From a bacterium (GTDB lineage: Bacteria > Cyanobacteriota > Vampirovibrionia > Obscuribacterales > Obscuribacteraceae), in assembly GCA_018062085.1 (NCBI GenBank), contig JAGOSY010000009.1, positions 124,001-188,000 of the forward strand: DNA of 64,000 bases, read 5' to 3'. The stretch's first letter is position 1. Every line of letters begins with the position of its first letter. Positions 55,640 through 64,000 of the stretch are shown one piece after another. The notes under the pieces were generated by a model. The model ran no database searches and was not told where the DNA came from. It saw only the letters and a program-made list of their open reading frames with translations. The translations under genes were made by a program, and so were the position numbers.

Positions 55640-57277
55640 ATGCCAGCCAGTCAAAAACTTTCAAATTCCCGCGCAAAACTTGCCCTCGACGGCTACAACC
55701 TCACAATTGAAGACGTCGAAACAATTGCCAACAAGCACGGCCAAGTTGAGCTATCAGCAAAGGCTCTTGAACAATTGCAAAAGTCGAGAGAAGTAGTCGA
55801 AGGCTACTTGCAAAGAGGAGATGTGGTCTACGGAATCACGACCGGGTTCGGAAAGTTTAAAGACATCTATATTGCCCCAGAGCAAACAGAGCAATTGCAG
55901 CGCAATTTTCTTTTTTCACACGCCTGCGGCATGGGCGAACTTTTTGACAGCATCACCGTAAGAGCCATTACCCTGCTACGTGCCAACGCCCTAGCAAAGG
56001 GTTTCTCTGGCATTCGTCCAGAAGTCGTAAATCTACTTATTGAGCTTCTCAATCACGAAATTCATCCAATCATTCCCCAGCAAGGTTCAGTCGGTGCCAG
56101 TGGTGATCTAGCACCACTTTCGCACCTTGCTCTAGTGTTAATTGGTGAAGGAAGTGCCGAGTACAAGGGCAAAGTTTTAAGTGGAAGAGAGGCTCTAAGT
56201 GCCGCGGGCCTCAAGCCTGTTGTTTTGAAGGCAAAGGAAGGTCTAGCTCTTACAAATGGCACTCAGGTAATGAGTGCCCTTGGTAGCTTGGTTGTAGGCG
56301 AAGCAGATCGTTTAGCAAAAATGGCAGATATTATTGGAGCCATGAGCCTAGAAGCCCAACTCGGATCGCAAAAAGCATTTCTAGCGCCAGTTCACGACGT
56401 TAGACCACACCCCGGACAAAAAGCTTCAGCTGGCAATTTACTCAAGCTGCTGGCCGCAAGCGAACTGATGGAAAGTCACAAAGATTGCCCGATGGTACAA
56501 GACGCCTACTCACTGCGCTGCATGCCACAAGTGCACGGGGCATCAAGACAAGCATTCAAACATGCTCGCGAAGTATTGGCAATTGAAATCAACTCTGCTA
56601 CCGACAATCCATTAGTATTCCCTGACCAGGTTATTTCTGGTGGCAACTTCCACGGACAGCCACTAGCCCTGGTGCTTGATTATGTCGGCATTGCCCTTGC
56701 CGAACTAGCCAATATTTCAGAGCGCCGCACCGAACGACTGGTCAATCCGGCTCTATCAAATGGCCTACCAGCATTTCTGACAAGAAATGGCGGCTTGAAC
56801 TCAGGCTATATGATTGCACAATATACAGCCGCAGCAATTGTCTCTGAAAACAAAGTGTTGGCCCATCCAGCCTCTGTCGATTCTATTCCGACTTCAGCCA
56901 ACCAAGAAGATCATGTATCAATGGGCACAATCTCTGCTCGCAAGGCCAGAACGATCATGCACAATCTCCGCCGCGTGCTGGCTATCGAGCTACTTTGCGC
57001 CGCCCAAGGGCTTGATTTACGCTGTGGCGTGATCGACTCTGTACCTGACATTGGTCACGTCAATAAAGGCGCAGAAAAATTTACCCCGGGCTCAGATACA
57101 GAACACGGCATGAAAGCTGGTCGTGGAGTGGAAGCCGCTTACCGCTTTGTTCGCAGCGTCATTCCTTTTCTTGAAGAAGATAGAGAAATGCATTTAGATA
57201 TGGCTCGCGCGGAAGAAATTATTGCCTCGGGTGAGCTACTAACAGTGGTTGAAGCGGCAATTGGCAAGCTAGAATAA
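55640..57277 (+). CDS. hutH: histidine ammonia-lyase (aromatic amino acid lyase family)
   Basis: 545 residues. The MIO cofactor triad is in GSVGASGDLAPLSHLAL (Ala-Ser-Gly). YGITTGFGKFKD holds the conserved Tyr, and the end of the active site has TSANQEDHVSMGTISARK, as in HutH. HutH removes ammonia from L-histidine to give urocanate, the first step of histidine breakdown. No other hut gene is in the window, so phenylalanine or tyrosine as substrate is not excluded. GAAAGAG is upstream of the ATG. Confidence 0.85.
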   Translation: MPASQKLSNSRAKLALDGYNLTIEDVETIANKHGQVELSAKALEQLQKSREVVEGYLQRGDVVYGITTGFGKFKDIYIAPEQTEQLQRNFLFSHACGMGELFDSITVRAITLLRANALAKGFSGIRPEVVNLLIELLNHEIHPIIPQQGSVGASGDLAPLSHLALVLIGEGSAEYKGKVLSGREALSAAGLKPVVLKAKEGLALTNGTQVMSALGSLVVGEADRLAKMADIIGAMSLEAQLGSQKAFLAPVHDVRPHPGQKASAGNLLKLLAASELMESHKDCPMVQDAYSLRCMPQVHGASRQAFKHAREVLAIEINSATDNPLVFPDQVISGGNFHGQPLALVLDYVGIALAELANISERRTERLVNPALSNGLPAFLTRNGGLNSGYMIAQYTAAAIVSENKVLAHPASVDSIPTSANQEDHVSMGTISARKARTIMHNLRRVLAIELLCAAQGLDLRCGVIDSVPDIGHVNKGAEKFTPGSDTEHGMKAGRGVEAAYRFVRSVIPFLEEDREMHLDMARAEEIIASGELLTVVEAAIGKLE

Positions 57278-57303
57278 TACGTCAATTTAATAAACTCTGC
57301 TAA

Positions 57304-59436
57304 TCAAGTCGCCATAAAGTCACTTGAAATACGAGTCAAATCAAAAGGTATGTCGCTGGCAGAAAAGTGAGTTGTAGCCAATTCTGGCTTATCAACTAAT
57401 TGACCGCGGGCCTCGATGTGTAACAGTAATAAATCATAGAGGGTCGGCTTGTTTAGCTCTACCATTGATTTGAGCGAGAGCTGAATGCCGTAAAGATTGC
57501 CAGCGACATTGTTATACCAGTTGGGATTGCGAGTCAAAGCAATATCGACCCAAATAACCTGACGCTCCACTAAATCAAAAATTGCTGGTATAGAAGCCTT
57601 AGTATTGGCACTAACATCTAATTTGTCCTGCACGCACTTAGGCTCAAAAACTTCACCAGACTGCGGCTCTTTGCGGGCCATCCAGCCAGCGAAGCACTCA
57701 GGCAGATCGCAAAAAGGTTGATCGGTATAGCTTAGCAGCGACATCACCACATAGCGGCCGTGATGCTTCAAAACTCTATCGATAGAAATATCGATGAATT
57801 CACTGGCGCCGTTAGGAGCATCAACGATATCACCACTGTGACAGCCACCAAAATTTTTCAAATTGTAATAAGTCAAAGCATCAATGAAAACAAAATTTTC
57901 GTCAAACACTGCCGCAGACAAATCAATGTCTGTGCGGTAAAGGCCGTTCTTCCACCAGGTAAAGAAGCGCAGAACATCAGTATCGGGTAAAGCCAATCTA
58001 CTGCCACGAGAGGTAGTTCTAAGAGCCTTAGAGGCAGATCTTTGAGAAAAAGGCACCAGGAAATTTTTCAGTTCTAAGTCAATAGCGCAATTCCCCAATG
58101 CTGGTAATTGAGCAAAACGCTCTAGTAGAGCTTTGCGACAAAGCCCAGCTGTTAGCTCGCAGACAAGCGGTGGCAAATCAGGCAAATCATTAGCCACGGC
58201 TTGAGCCTTTGCCAATTGCGATTTAGGAAAGAAGACACGTAATGAGCGTTTTTGCGATCTATTCTTGAAATGGTGCAAAACTTGCAAAAGTACCGGTGTA
58301 GAAACCTTGCTTACTACCTTGCCGAAGTCAAAGGCAACATCTTCTTGCTGACTACCAGCAATACGCAGCACATGATCTAGGCGTCGAGCAAAATCACCAG
58401 GTCTTGTTGTCAGCATGGCCACAGTGTTTTTCGCATCAGCGCACTCTAGGGCACGCTCTAAACGACTATTGAAAGTATTAGATGGTAGGCCGTTTCTCAA
58501 GATATTAAATGCATCGAACGAGCGCGGAAATTTCGCTTTGAATTCACCGGGATGCAATTTCTCGCCAAGGCGAATCCAGCGGTCTTTCCATCTCAGCATA
58601 TCTTCAATCAAATTAGACTGACTCTCAAGCAAAGTCAAAAGCAACCAGCGCACACTGCGCTTAAAGGTCTTAAATTTAACTGGCTCAGCTAAAGAAAGAT
58701 CACCTCCGCTCAAAGCCACAGCCAAACGCAGAACATCTGTACTCGTATCGATATACTTCGCAGCTAGAGAGGCACTATCTGCAGTGCGCCCCAAGAGCTG
58801 AGCCAAGATGTATGCCTTGTTCTCGCGGTGAGCAATTTGTGCTGGCAAAAAGCGCTCGATATCACCATCAAAGAAGTCTATATAAGCCGCAATATCTTCT
58901 TTATCAACAGCAGAAGTAGAGCTGTTGGCGGAGAGTAACTGTTTAAACTTCAATTCAAAATCTTCAAAGGTGGAAAGCTCTAAAGGCTGCAGCGAAGTGG
59001 TCTCAATCAGAGGAGCCCGTTGCGGCACAGGAATCAGACCAAAAAGTTTTTTCTGCTTACCCGGCAGATATTTGCCAGAACTAAAGTAATGCAACATAGC
59101 TTTAAGATAAAGCTCAGCCTCACTCATCTCCATCACTTGCCGAGGAAAGCCTGGATACATCGGTGTCAAATTCTGATGAGCGCCTTTCTCTTTCGCTAAG
59201 CAGTTAAACAGCAATGTCTTCAAGTCACTGAGTTCGCTCAAGCTAAGATTTTTGCAGGCCTCGATCAAAGCCGCTGACATGCAAAACCCAAGGGCTTCGA
59301 TGGTCTTCACTACGGTGGCGACATAATGACTAGGCAGAACTTCATTAGACGAAGTCTGATTAAGCAATACCTTCTTACAACGCCGCACAAAAATCTTGTT
59401 GGCTAACTCAAGTTTTTGCGACGAATATGCTTGCAC
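57304..59436 (-). CDS. large helical protein with a TerD-like C-terminal domain
   Basis: 710 residues. The first ~480 are helical with no recognised catalytic motif (for example FDGDIERFLPAQIAHRENKA and TRPGDFARRLDHVLRIAG). From about 510, RTDIDLSAAVFDENF, YYNLKNFGGCHSGDI, GASEFIDISIDRVLKH, RYVVMSLLSYTD and IFDLVERQVIWVDIAL follow the strand order of TerD domains, which bind calcium in stress proteins. Start GTG 59436 has GAGG five bases upstream. A structured leader lies 31 bp upstream. Function is inferred from the TerD resemblance only. Confidence 0.65.
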   Translation of the reverse strand: MQAYSSQKLELANKIFVRRCKKVLLNQTSSNEVLPSHYVATVVKTIEALGFCMSAALIEACKNLSLSELSDLKTLLFNCLAKEKGAHQNLTPMYPGFPRQVMEMSEAELYLKAMLHYFSSGKYLPGKQKKLFGLIPVPQRAPLIETTSLQPLELSTFEDFELKFKQLLSANSSTSAVDKEDIAAYIDFFDGDIERFLPAQIAHRENKAYILAQLLGRTADSASLAAKYIDTSTDVLRLAVALSGGDLSLAEPVKFKTFKRSVRWLLLTLLESQSNLIEDMLRWKDRWIRLGEKLHPGEFKAKFPRSFDAFNILRNGLPSNTFNSRLERALECADAKNTVAMLTTRPGDFARRLDHVLRIAGSQQEDVAFDFGKVVSKVSTPVLLQVLHHFKNRSQKRSLRVFFPKSQLAKAQAVANDLPDLPPLVCELTAGLCRKALLERFAQLPALGNCAIDLELKNFLVPFSQRSASKALRTTSRGSRLALPDTDVLRFFTWWKNGLYRTDIDLSAAVFDENFVFIDALTYYNLKNFGGCHSGDIVDAPNGASEFIDISIDRVLKHHGRYVVMSLLSYTDQPFCDLPECFAGWMARKEPQSGEVFEPKCVQDKLDVSANTKASIPAIFDLVERQVIWVDIALTRNPNWYNNVAGNLYGIQLSLKSMVELNKPTLYDLLLLHIEARGQLVDKPELATTHFSASDIPFDLTRISSDFMAT

Positions 59437-59466
59437 AACGGCCTCGAAAATAGATTTGCACGAAAA

Positions 59467-59531
59467 GGTGCCGCAGGAAGCGAAGACTCTAATTTACCAG
59501 TTTAGAAGGAAGAACCTTCATAGCCGCGGCA
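59467..59531 (-). ncRNA. structured leader element, copy 1 (TerD-like gene)
   Basis: On the minus strand, GCCGC pairs with GCGGC (59531 to 59469) as the closing stem, GAAGG/CCTTC forms a hairpin around TTCTT, and TCTAA/TTAGA a second one. TTTTC follows the closing stem. The start of the TerD-like gene is 31 bp downstream. The sequence is a diverged copy of 60291-60356. Confidence 0.6.
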
Positions 59532-59621
59532 TTTATTTGTATGCCCGCTGTCTTATATGCTCAAACCAAAGATGCTGCAACTAAAGATAATCAAGCCTTA
59601 TATCTACTCCTATTTCTTTTT

Positions 59622-60257
59622 CTATTTCGGCAAACTTACTTTGCCGGTTCCCGCGCAAGTGGGGCAGGGGCCCTTGTTAATTGGCCGACCATTGACGTAC
59701 TCAATAACTTCTCCCATATGATCATTGCTCCAATACTCAGAGCCGCCTTTGCCAGCCGGGTCTAAATAAGGAAAAACCATCCAAACCAGGCGGTCGGGCT
59801 TGCCAGGCACAGCCATTTTGCGCCAGCCCGGTGTGGTCGGCTTAAGACAATTACCGGGGCAAATACCTCGCATATAAGTATTTAAGGTAGCAGCGAGTCT
59901 TTGAGCCCGATTCTTGACTGAGATCAACTTACCGTTCACACTTACCTTTTTATATTGCTCGAGAGCTTTCTGATATTGATGCATTTCATAAAAGCAATAT
60001 CCCAAAAGTATTCCAGCTTCGCCATCATCAACCGGAGACTTAGCGGCAACAGTAAGGTAAGCAGCGGCAGCCTGATACTTCTTCTCTCTAAAGAGCTTGG
60101 CCCCTTTTTGATAGGAAGTATTGAAGGCATCTTTAGCTATGTCTTTTGCCGGCTCAACAGCAGCAGGCTCCGCAGGCTGTGAGAATGCAGGCCGAGTGAC
60201 AGTAGAAATTAAGTACGACAAGAGTAAGAATGCAAGCGATTTGAAAATATAGTTCAA
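59622..60257 (-). CDS. exported TPR protein with a CxxC zinc-type tail
   Basis: 211 residues. A signal peptide (SLAFLLLSYLISTVTRPAFS) is followed by two TPR units (YQKGAKLFREKKYQAAAAYL and GYCFYEMHQYQKALEQY). The tail has CPGNC and, at the end, GPCPTCAGTGKVSLP, a DnaJ-type zinc/glycine knuckle. Start TTG 60257, with no ribosome site. A structured leader lies 34 bp upstream. Confidence 0.6.
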   Translation of the reverse strand: MNYIFKSLAFLLLSYLISTVTRPAFSQPAEPAAVEPAKDIAKDAFNTSYQKGAKLFREKKYQAAAAYLTVAAKSPVDDGEAGILLGYCFYEMHQYQKALEQYKKVSVNGKLISVKNRAQRLAATLNTYMRGICPGNCLKPTTPGWRKMAVPGKPDRLVWMVFPYLDPAGKGGSEYWSNDHMGEVIEYVNGRPINKGPCPTCAGTGKVSLPK

Positions 60258-60290
60258 TACACGGCCATTGAAAATTGCACTGCTAAAAAA

Positions 60291-60356
60291 GGTGTCGCGG
60301 AAAGCGAAGACTCTAAATTTAAGATTTTAGAAGGAAGAACCTTCATAGCCGCGACT
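60291..60356 (-). ncRNA. structured leader element, copy 2 (TPR gene)
   Basis: On the minus strand, GTCGCGG pairs with CCGCGAC (60355 to 60294) as a seven-pair closing stem. GAAGG/CCTTC and TCTAAA/TTTAGA hairpins lie inside. A run of six T follows the closing stem. The TPR start codon is 34 bp downstream. It aligns with copy 1 nearly base for base, and the homology continues toward the start codons (GTGCAA, ATTTTC, GGCCGT). Confidence 0.65.
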
Positions 60357-60399
60357 ACAAATCTATACCCACTTCTACCGCTCAGAACTGCTTGAGCGA

Positions 60400-61032
60400 C
60401 TATTTTCCCAGAGACATAATTTGACGTAATTCATCTCCGACTATCTCTCGGGTCAAACGCACTTGCCGCGCTGGAAAGTCGCGCAAGGTAATAGGTATAA
60501 GGTCACCACCAGACATTTTCATACCGCTCAGCAGATGCTGCCAAAGCATCTTATCTGGCGCACTTAATTCGGCCTCAAACAAGCGCACTTGAGTATGACC
60601 CAATTTCCATTGCTCAGGTGTGTTACTTACGTGCAAGGCTCGCCTGGTCTGGGGCATAAGCATGCCGTTAAATGAGTATGCATCCTTAGGAGTTTGATCA
60701 ACATGAAGCCAATCGCCTGGTTTCCATTGACCGTTTGACTCAAACCTGGGCAATGGCCAGCGCACAGCTTGCGCCCCCGGAGAAGTACCATCACTTGCTA
60801 GAACTTTAAATGGCTTGAGAAGAGCTTCGCCAATAGGTTTGACTAACTCCTTCCCCAAATGAAACTGTTCATGCATAGCAGGAGAAACAGATTGCCCCAC
60901 AGCTCTCATGGCTGCAAGTTCTTGCGCCGAACTAACCATCATGCCGCTACTTTTCAGAAGCGACAGGGCAACAGATTCGGCCACTGGAAAAGTAGCCTCC
61001 GCCGCCATCAATGCTATTTTTTCTCTAGCCAT
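60400..61032 (-). CDS. hypothetical protein downstream of the nucleotidyltransferase-like gene
   Basis: 210 residues, helical N-terminus, then a Trp/Pro-rich part (WPLPRFESNGQWKPGDWLHV) and QVRLFEAELSAPDKMLWQHLL. No family recognised. It starts 23 bp after the nucleotidyltransferase-like gene on the same strand, so the two are one unit and it could be its partner; that is inference. Confidence 0.55.
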   Translation of the reverse strand: MAREKIALMAAEATFPVAESVALSLLKSSGMMVSSAQELAAMRAVGQSVSPAMHEQFHLGKELVKPIGEALLKPFKVLASDGTSPGAQAVRWPLPRFESNGQWKPGDWLHVDQTPKDAYSFNGMLMPQTRRALHVSNTPEQWKLGHTQVRLFEAELSAPDKMLWQHLLSGMKMSGGDLIPITLRDFPARQVRLTREIVGDELRQIMSLGK

Positions 61033-61055
61033 TTCGCTGACCGCTCATTGTCAAT

Positions 61056-62120
61056 TTACGCGGCTAGCTTAGTCGCTTCAACGACCCACTTTCTAGGCAG
61101 CGAAGTTACATCAATTTCCACCAAACCAGTGGGTATGTTTGTACCTGTAGTTCTCCAATTTCCTCTACTATAGGCAGGCCATTCAGCACGCTTATGAGCG
61201 AAGAAATGTTGCATACCGCTGTAAGTGCCATCAGTAGGTGGATTCACCATCATTTGCAGGCCCTTGCTCTTCAAATAGCGATCATCATGGCTGAGAAGAA
61301 CACCGTGATCATAATTTGCCACTGCTGTTCTGCTATAGACAGATTCGTGCTTGTTCCAAATGAAATCGATATCGTGCGGAGCCGCTTTTTTCGTAACGAA
61401 ACTACCACCCACATGCACTTCTTTTACACCACCAGCCTTAAGGCCCTGCAGCACTTCTTCAAAGTTGCCCAGCAGCATCTCTCGGCGCGACCCCATACCA
61501 AACTGCGCCTTAAAATCGGCAAAACTGAGACGGTAGAGACCAGGCATTAAATTGCCGTCTTCAGCAAACTCAAGAGCACTCTTGCGAGGCAAAGCCTTCA
61601 TATAGAGCGCATTGCGCACTTCCGCCTCTGAGAGCGGCTGACCAGTAACAGGATGAGGAATAACTTCACCACTGGCTTTGATAGCTTCGCGCTTAGCCTG
61701 CACTTGACTGACGACCTCGCTATCTCTTGATGCCGCATCATAAGCAGCATTGCGCAAGCGATCTGATTCAGCAAAGCGCGCCTCTTGCTCGGCGCTGCGA
61801 GTGTATGTTTTTAAGGAGGAACTTAGCGCTGGGCTGATCTCGCTCGCTCCAGATTGAGCAGAATTGGCAACAGAGGCAAGGTGACTCTCGCTATGCATGA
61901 CCGTGGCACCTTGTTTTTCAACAGTTGCAAATAACTTAGCCGACAAACGAGGTAGAACTCCAGACTCTTCCATAGCATGAACCATTCCAGCACCGCTTCT
62001 GCCTCTTGTCGCCAGCAAAAGTGCCGCCGAGCCAATAGCAGCTGCAGCCAACAGGCTTTGGTCAAAATTATCACTTTTGGAAGCAGCTATGTGCCGATTT
62101 TCTGAGTTGAAATATTCCAT
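61056..62120 (-). CDS. protein with nucleotidyltransferase-fold C-terminus
   Basis: 354 residues. The N-terminus has an Ala-rich hydrophobic stretch (SLLAAAAIGSAALLLA), then Ser/Ala-rich helices. From about 205, FEEVLQGLKAGGVKEVHVGG and GSFVTKKAAPHDIDFIW give the GS...DxD signature of Pol-beta-type nucleotidyltransferases (MNT-like). A second acid may be in LVEIDVTSLP. Such domains modify nucleic acids or proteins and include toxins. ATG 62120; no ribosome site. Confidence 0.6.
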   Translation of the reverse strand: MEYFNSENRHIAASKSDNFDQSLLAAAAIGSAALLLATRGRSGAGMVHAMEESGVLPRLSAKLFATVEKQGATVMHSESHLASVANSAQSGASEISPALSSSLKTYTRSAEQEARFAESDRLRNAAYDAASRDSEVVSQVQAKREAIKASGEVIPHPVTGQPLSEAEVRNALYMKALPRKSALEFAEDGNLMPGLYRLSFADFKAQFGMGSRREMLLGNFEEVLQGLKAGGVKEVHVGGSFVTKKAAPHDIDFIWNKHESVYSRTAVANYDHGVLLSHDDRYLKSKGLQMMVNPPTDGTYSGMQHFFAHKRAEWPAYSRGNWRTTGTNIPTGLVEIDVTSLPRKWVVEATKLAA

Positions 62121-62207
62121 AGGTAAATATCTAGCGCGGGGGGAGCTATATACTCACACCAGAAGTAGGCGATGTCAGTGGTGGAAATACGTAGTGACGA
62201 GCTAACA

Positions 62208-62960
62208 CTAATCTTCAAGCATTAAATCTAAGCGTCTTTTATAGTTATTGAGAAAATCACGAGTAACAGAAAAATGCTCCAGATTTTCATATTTGTCTTC
62301 ACGAACACCAGTTTCATCAAAAACAAAAATTTTGCTTGATGGATAGGCCAGCAGAATGGGCGAATGGGTAGCGATAATAAACTGCGATCCGTCTTGCACC
62401 AAATCATGTATCCGCACTAGAGCTGCCAATTGTCGCGAAGGAGATAGAGCCGCTTCTGGTTCGTCCAAAAGGTAAATGCCCTTTCCTCTAAATTTATTGA
62501 CGAGAGTAGCCATGAAAGACTCACCATGAGACTGACGATGCAGCGACTTACCGCCATAAGAACTGAGATAGCCGACTTCATCCATGTAGGTAGCCAGGTT
62601 GTAGAAACTTTCAGCCCGCAAGAAGTAGCCGTCTTTAGGATGGGCATGACTCTTTTTTGCTTTGAGAAACTCATGCAATCCAGATGATCCGCCAGCATCA
62701 TCTATCTGCACATTTTTAGTTCCGCCTTGGGCACTAAAACCAAGAAGCAGAGCGATGGCTTCAAGCGCAGTTGACTTACCCGAGCCATTTTCGCCCACAA
62801 AAAATGTGACGTCCTCATGAAATTCTATATTGTCTAGGTCAGCAATAGCTGGAATTGAAAATGGATAAGACTCAATATCGAAGCCATCTAGCATATGGAT
62901 TGAACGAATGTATGGCTTGTCTTTGGAAAAACTTTTATTTACCACCAGTTCGCAGCCCAA
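62208..62960 (-). CDS. ABC-type ATPase of the AAA_21/RecF-like group
   Basis: 250 residues. Walker A is FFVGENGSGKSTALEAIALL, the signature is RQSHGES, Walker B is GIYLLDEPEAALSP, and the switch His is in IIATHSPILL. A single-ATPase protein with no membrane domain; such genes often work as part of nuclease or retron-type defence systems, but no partner is obvious. Start TTG 62960 overlaps the next gene by 22 bp; GTG 62945 is also possible. Confidence 0.85.
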   Translation of the reverse strand: MGCELVVNKSFSKDKPYIRSIHMLDGFDIESYPFSIPAIADLDNIEFHEDVTFFVGENGSGKSTALEAIALLLGFSAQGGTKNVQIDDAGGSSGLHEFLKAKKSHAHPKDGYFLRAESFYNLATYMDEVGYLSSYGGKSLHRQSHGESFMATLVNKFRGKGIYLLDEPEAALSPSRQLAALVRIHDLVQDGSQFIIATHSPILLAYPSSKIFVFDETGVREDKYENLEHFSVTRDFLNNYKRRLDLMLED

Positions 62961-63541
62961 ACTAACTCGCCATTGACCACAGCAGCCACTGGTATCTGTT
63001 TCTCATCAAAATAGACCTCGGCATCAATTGCTGGAGCGGCAGCATTGGCTTCTTTCGCTTGTTCAAACTGAGTCAACAGCACGGCCATTTTCTCAACCGC
63101 TGCTTTGCTGGCAGGATCTACTTTGAGTTTTTGAATGCTTGGACCGCCTGAGTCGATTGGCGACAAATCGAGCTTATACCCTGGAGAGCTTTCCGAATTC
63201 CAAAAGAGAAATTGTTTATCGACGGCAGTTAGTGACATCTTGACGGGGAACTGAGATTGCATAACGGCGACCGCCCGCTGCTTAACAAGAAGCACCGATT
63301 GCAAGCCCCGCCTGACAAAGAGGGCAGCGGCAATAGGGAAAACAAGCATCCAAAGAAATTCAATTTTGGCCAGGAGCGGCACTAGAGGCAACAGGCAAAG
63401 GACAAAGGCAAAAACAGCCATCTTAGTAATATGGCCCTTCGCCTCAGTGAGATAACGCTGTAGTAATTGACTGAAATCTTGCGCTGTAGTAGGTGTCACA
63501 AACTGAAAATCTCCGACAAAACTAGGAATACGTGGTTGCAA
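62939..63541 (-). CDS. membrane protein with two N-terminal helices
   Basis: 200 residues. Two membrane segments (MAVFAFVLCLLPLVPLLA and EFLWMLVFPIAAALFV) are followed by a cytoplasmic or periplasmic domain with VVNGELVWAANWW at the end. No family recognised. It overlaps the ATPase gene by 22 bp and is likely cotranscribed with it. Confidence 0.55.
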   Translation of the reverse strand: MQPRIPSFVGDFQFVTPTTAQDFSQLLQRYLTEAKGHITKMAVFAFVLCLLPLVPLLAKIEFLWMLVFPIAAALFVRRGLQSVLLVKQRAVAVMQSQFPVKMSLTAVDKQFLFWNSESSPGYKLDLSPIDSGGPSIQKLKVDPASKAAVEKMAVLLTQFEQAKEANAAAPAIDAEVYFDEKQIPVAAVVNGELVWAANWW

Positions 63542-63722
63542 ACAAAAAAGAAAAGACTTCTTGCCTACACCAAACTACTGCATACCCGGCAGTAACTCTT
63601 AGCAAACACCAGCTACAAACAGTCTAGTGAAATACCTATTTGGGATGATGCGCCCGCTGGGGCCTTACGCACATAATTAGGCATAAATCTTAGCAACTCT
63701 TCCAATAGGGTCTTCAAAAGTC

Positions 63723-64000
63723 ATGAGTTGCGAGAATTCAATTTGTCCAATCACCAAAGTACTCGAATTAATAAGCGCCAAGTGGACCGTTGAAATACTG
63801 CGCGAACTAGCACTTAAGCCCGTTCGCACAAGAGAGTTCCTCAGGGTGATTCCAGGTCTAAGTATGAAATCGCTGCAAGAGCGCCTCAAAGCCCTCCTTG
63901 CAGCTGGAATGATCGAGCGAATCGCTTTCCAAGAAAAGTTACCAAGAGTCGAGCATACAATAACGCCCCGCGGGCAACGTTTGTTTCGTATGATGAGCGA
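63723..64000 (+). CDS. HxlR family transcription regulator (3' truncated by window end)
   Basis: The gene starts at ATG 63723 and runs off the window in frame (92 codons). It reads MSCENSICPITKVLELISAK, then WTVEILRELALKP, RTREFLRVIPGLSMKSLQER, LKALLAAGMIERIAF and TITPRGQRLF. This is the HxlR winged helix-turn-helix, with the usual N-terminal Cys-Pro. Such regulators sense aldehydes or redox stress. The target is not in view. Confidence 0.85.
   Translation, partial: MSCENSICPITKVLELISAKWTVEILRELALKPVRTREFLRVIPGLSMKSLQERLKALLAAGMIERIAFQEKLPRVEHTITPRGQRLFRMMS

Overview
The window is a chromosomal segment of a bacterium with moderate GC, mixed-strand short operons, many TTG and GTG starts, and many exported TPR, SLH and low-complexity surface proteins. 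The combination of an SLH-domain protein with a roadblock/LC7 protein, a cyanobacteria-like housekeeping set (MutS, UppS, YqeG, RecA, Lnt), an archaeal-type AspRS and families of 'LERLE..VFG' repeat proteins suggests a non-photosynthetic relative of cyanobacteria (Vampirovibrionia/Melainabacteria, possibly Obscuribacterales). That placement is inference from gene content; no rRNA gene or phylogeny is available here. I see no insertion sequence, prophage or CRISPR array.

Layout. 1-2.8 kb: two tandem paralogous small ORFs, then a minus-strand toxin (HNH/endonuclease VII-like C-terminus) and its probable immunity gene. 2.9-8.7 kb: mutS, a large TPR exoprotein and a YaeQ-family protein on the minus strand. 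8.8-14.7 kb: exported OB-like protein, roadblock protein, SLH/glycine-zipper protein with an 18-bp minisatellite, uppS, yqeG-like phosphatase and a TPR protein. 14.7-20.5 kb: alpha/beta hydrolase, MGDG-synthase-like glycosyltransferase, exported lipase-like protein, then an archaeal-type aspartyl-tRNA synthetase. The AspRS gene follows a short ORF rich in Asn/Asp codons and a strong intrinsic terminator, which is the layout of a ribosome-mediated attenuator. 20.6-27.3 kb: an MBOAT acyltransferase with two SGNH partner proteins, an ATP-grasp enzyme, a thioredoxin-fold mini-protein and long perfect palindromes. 27.3-36.3 kb: a Rieske oxygenase, a sugar operon (DhnA-type aldolase, D-lyxose isomerase-like cupin, HAD phosphatase, sugar MFS), and a Tat-exported amine oxidase overlapping a VMAT-like MFS gene. 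36.4-39.4 kb: a cobalamin riboswitch with its terminator in front of a hotdog thioesterase, chrA and a three-repeat exported protein. 39.4-47.8 kb: addA/addB, tRNA-Arg(CCG), a HigBA module with a palindromic operator, and a Crp/Fnr regulator. 48-55.3 kb: recA with a structured leader, lnt, an exported SRPBCC protein, an atypical SDR and a surface repeat protein. 55.6-64 kb: hutH, a large protein with a TerD-like C-terminus, a small TPR protein, a nucleotidyltransferase-fold protein, an ABC-type ATPase and, at the edge, a truncated HxlR regulator.

The strongest regulatory signals are three RNA-level ones: the AspRS leader peptide with terminator, the B12 riboswitch on a thioesterase, and two paralogous structured leaders, each ending in a U-run, placed about 30 nt upstream of the TerD-like gene and of its upstream TPR neighbour. 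The two copies show one compensatory base-pair change and could be a small undescribed cis-regulatory RNA family.
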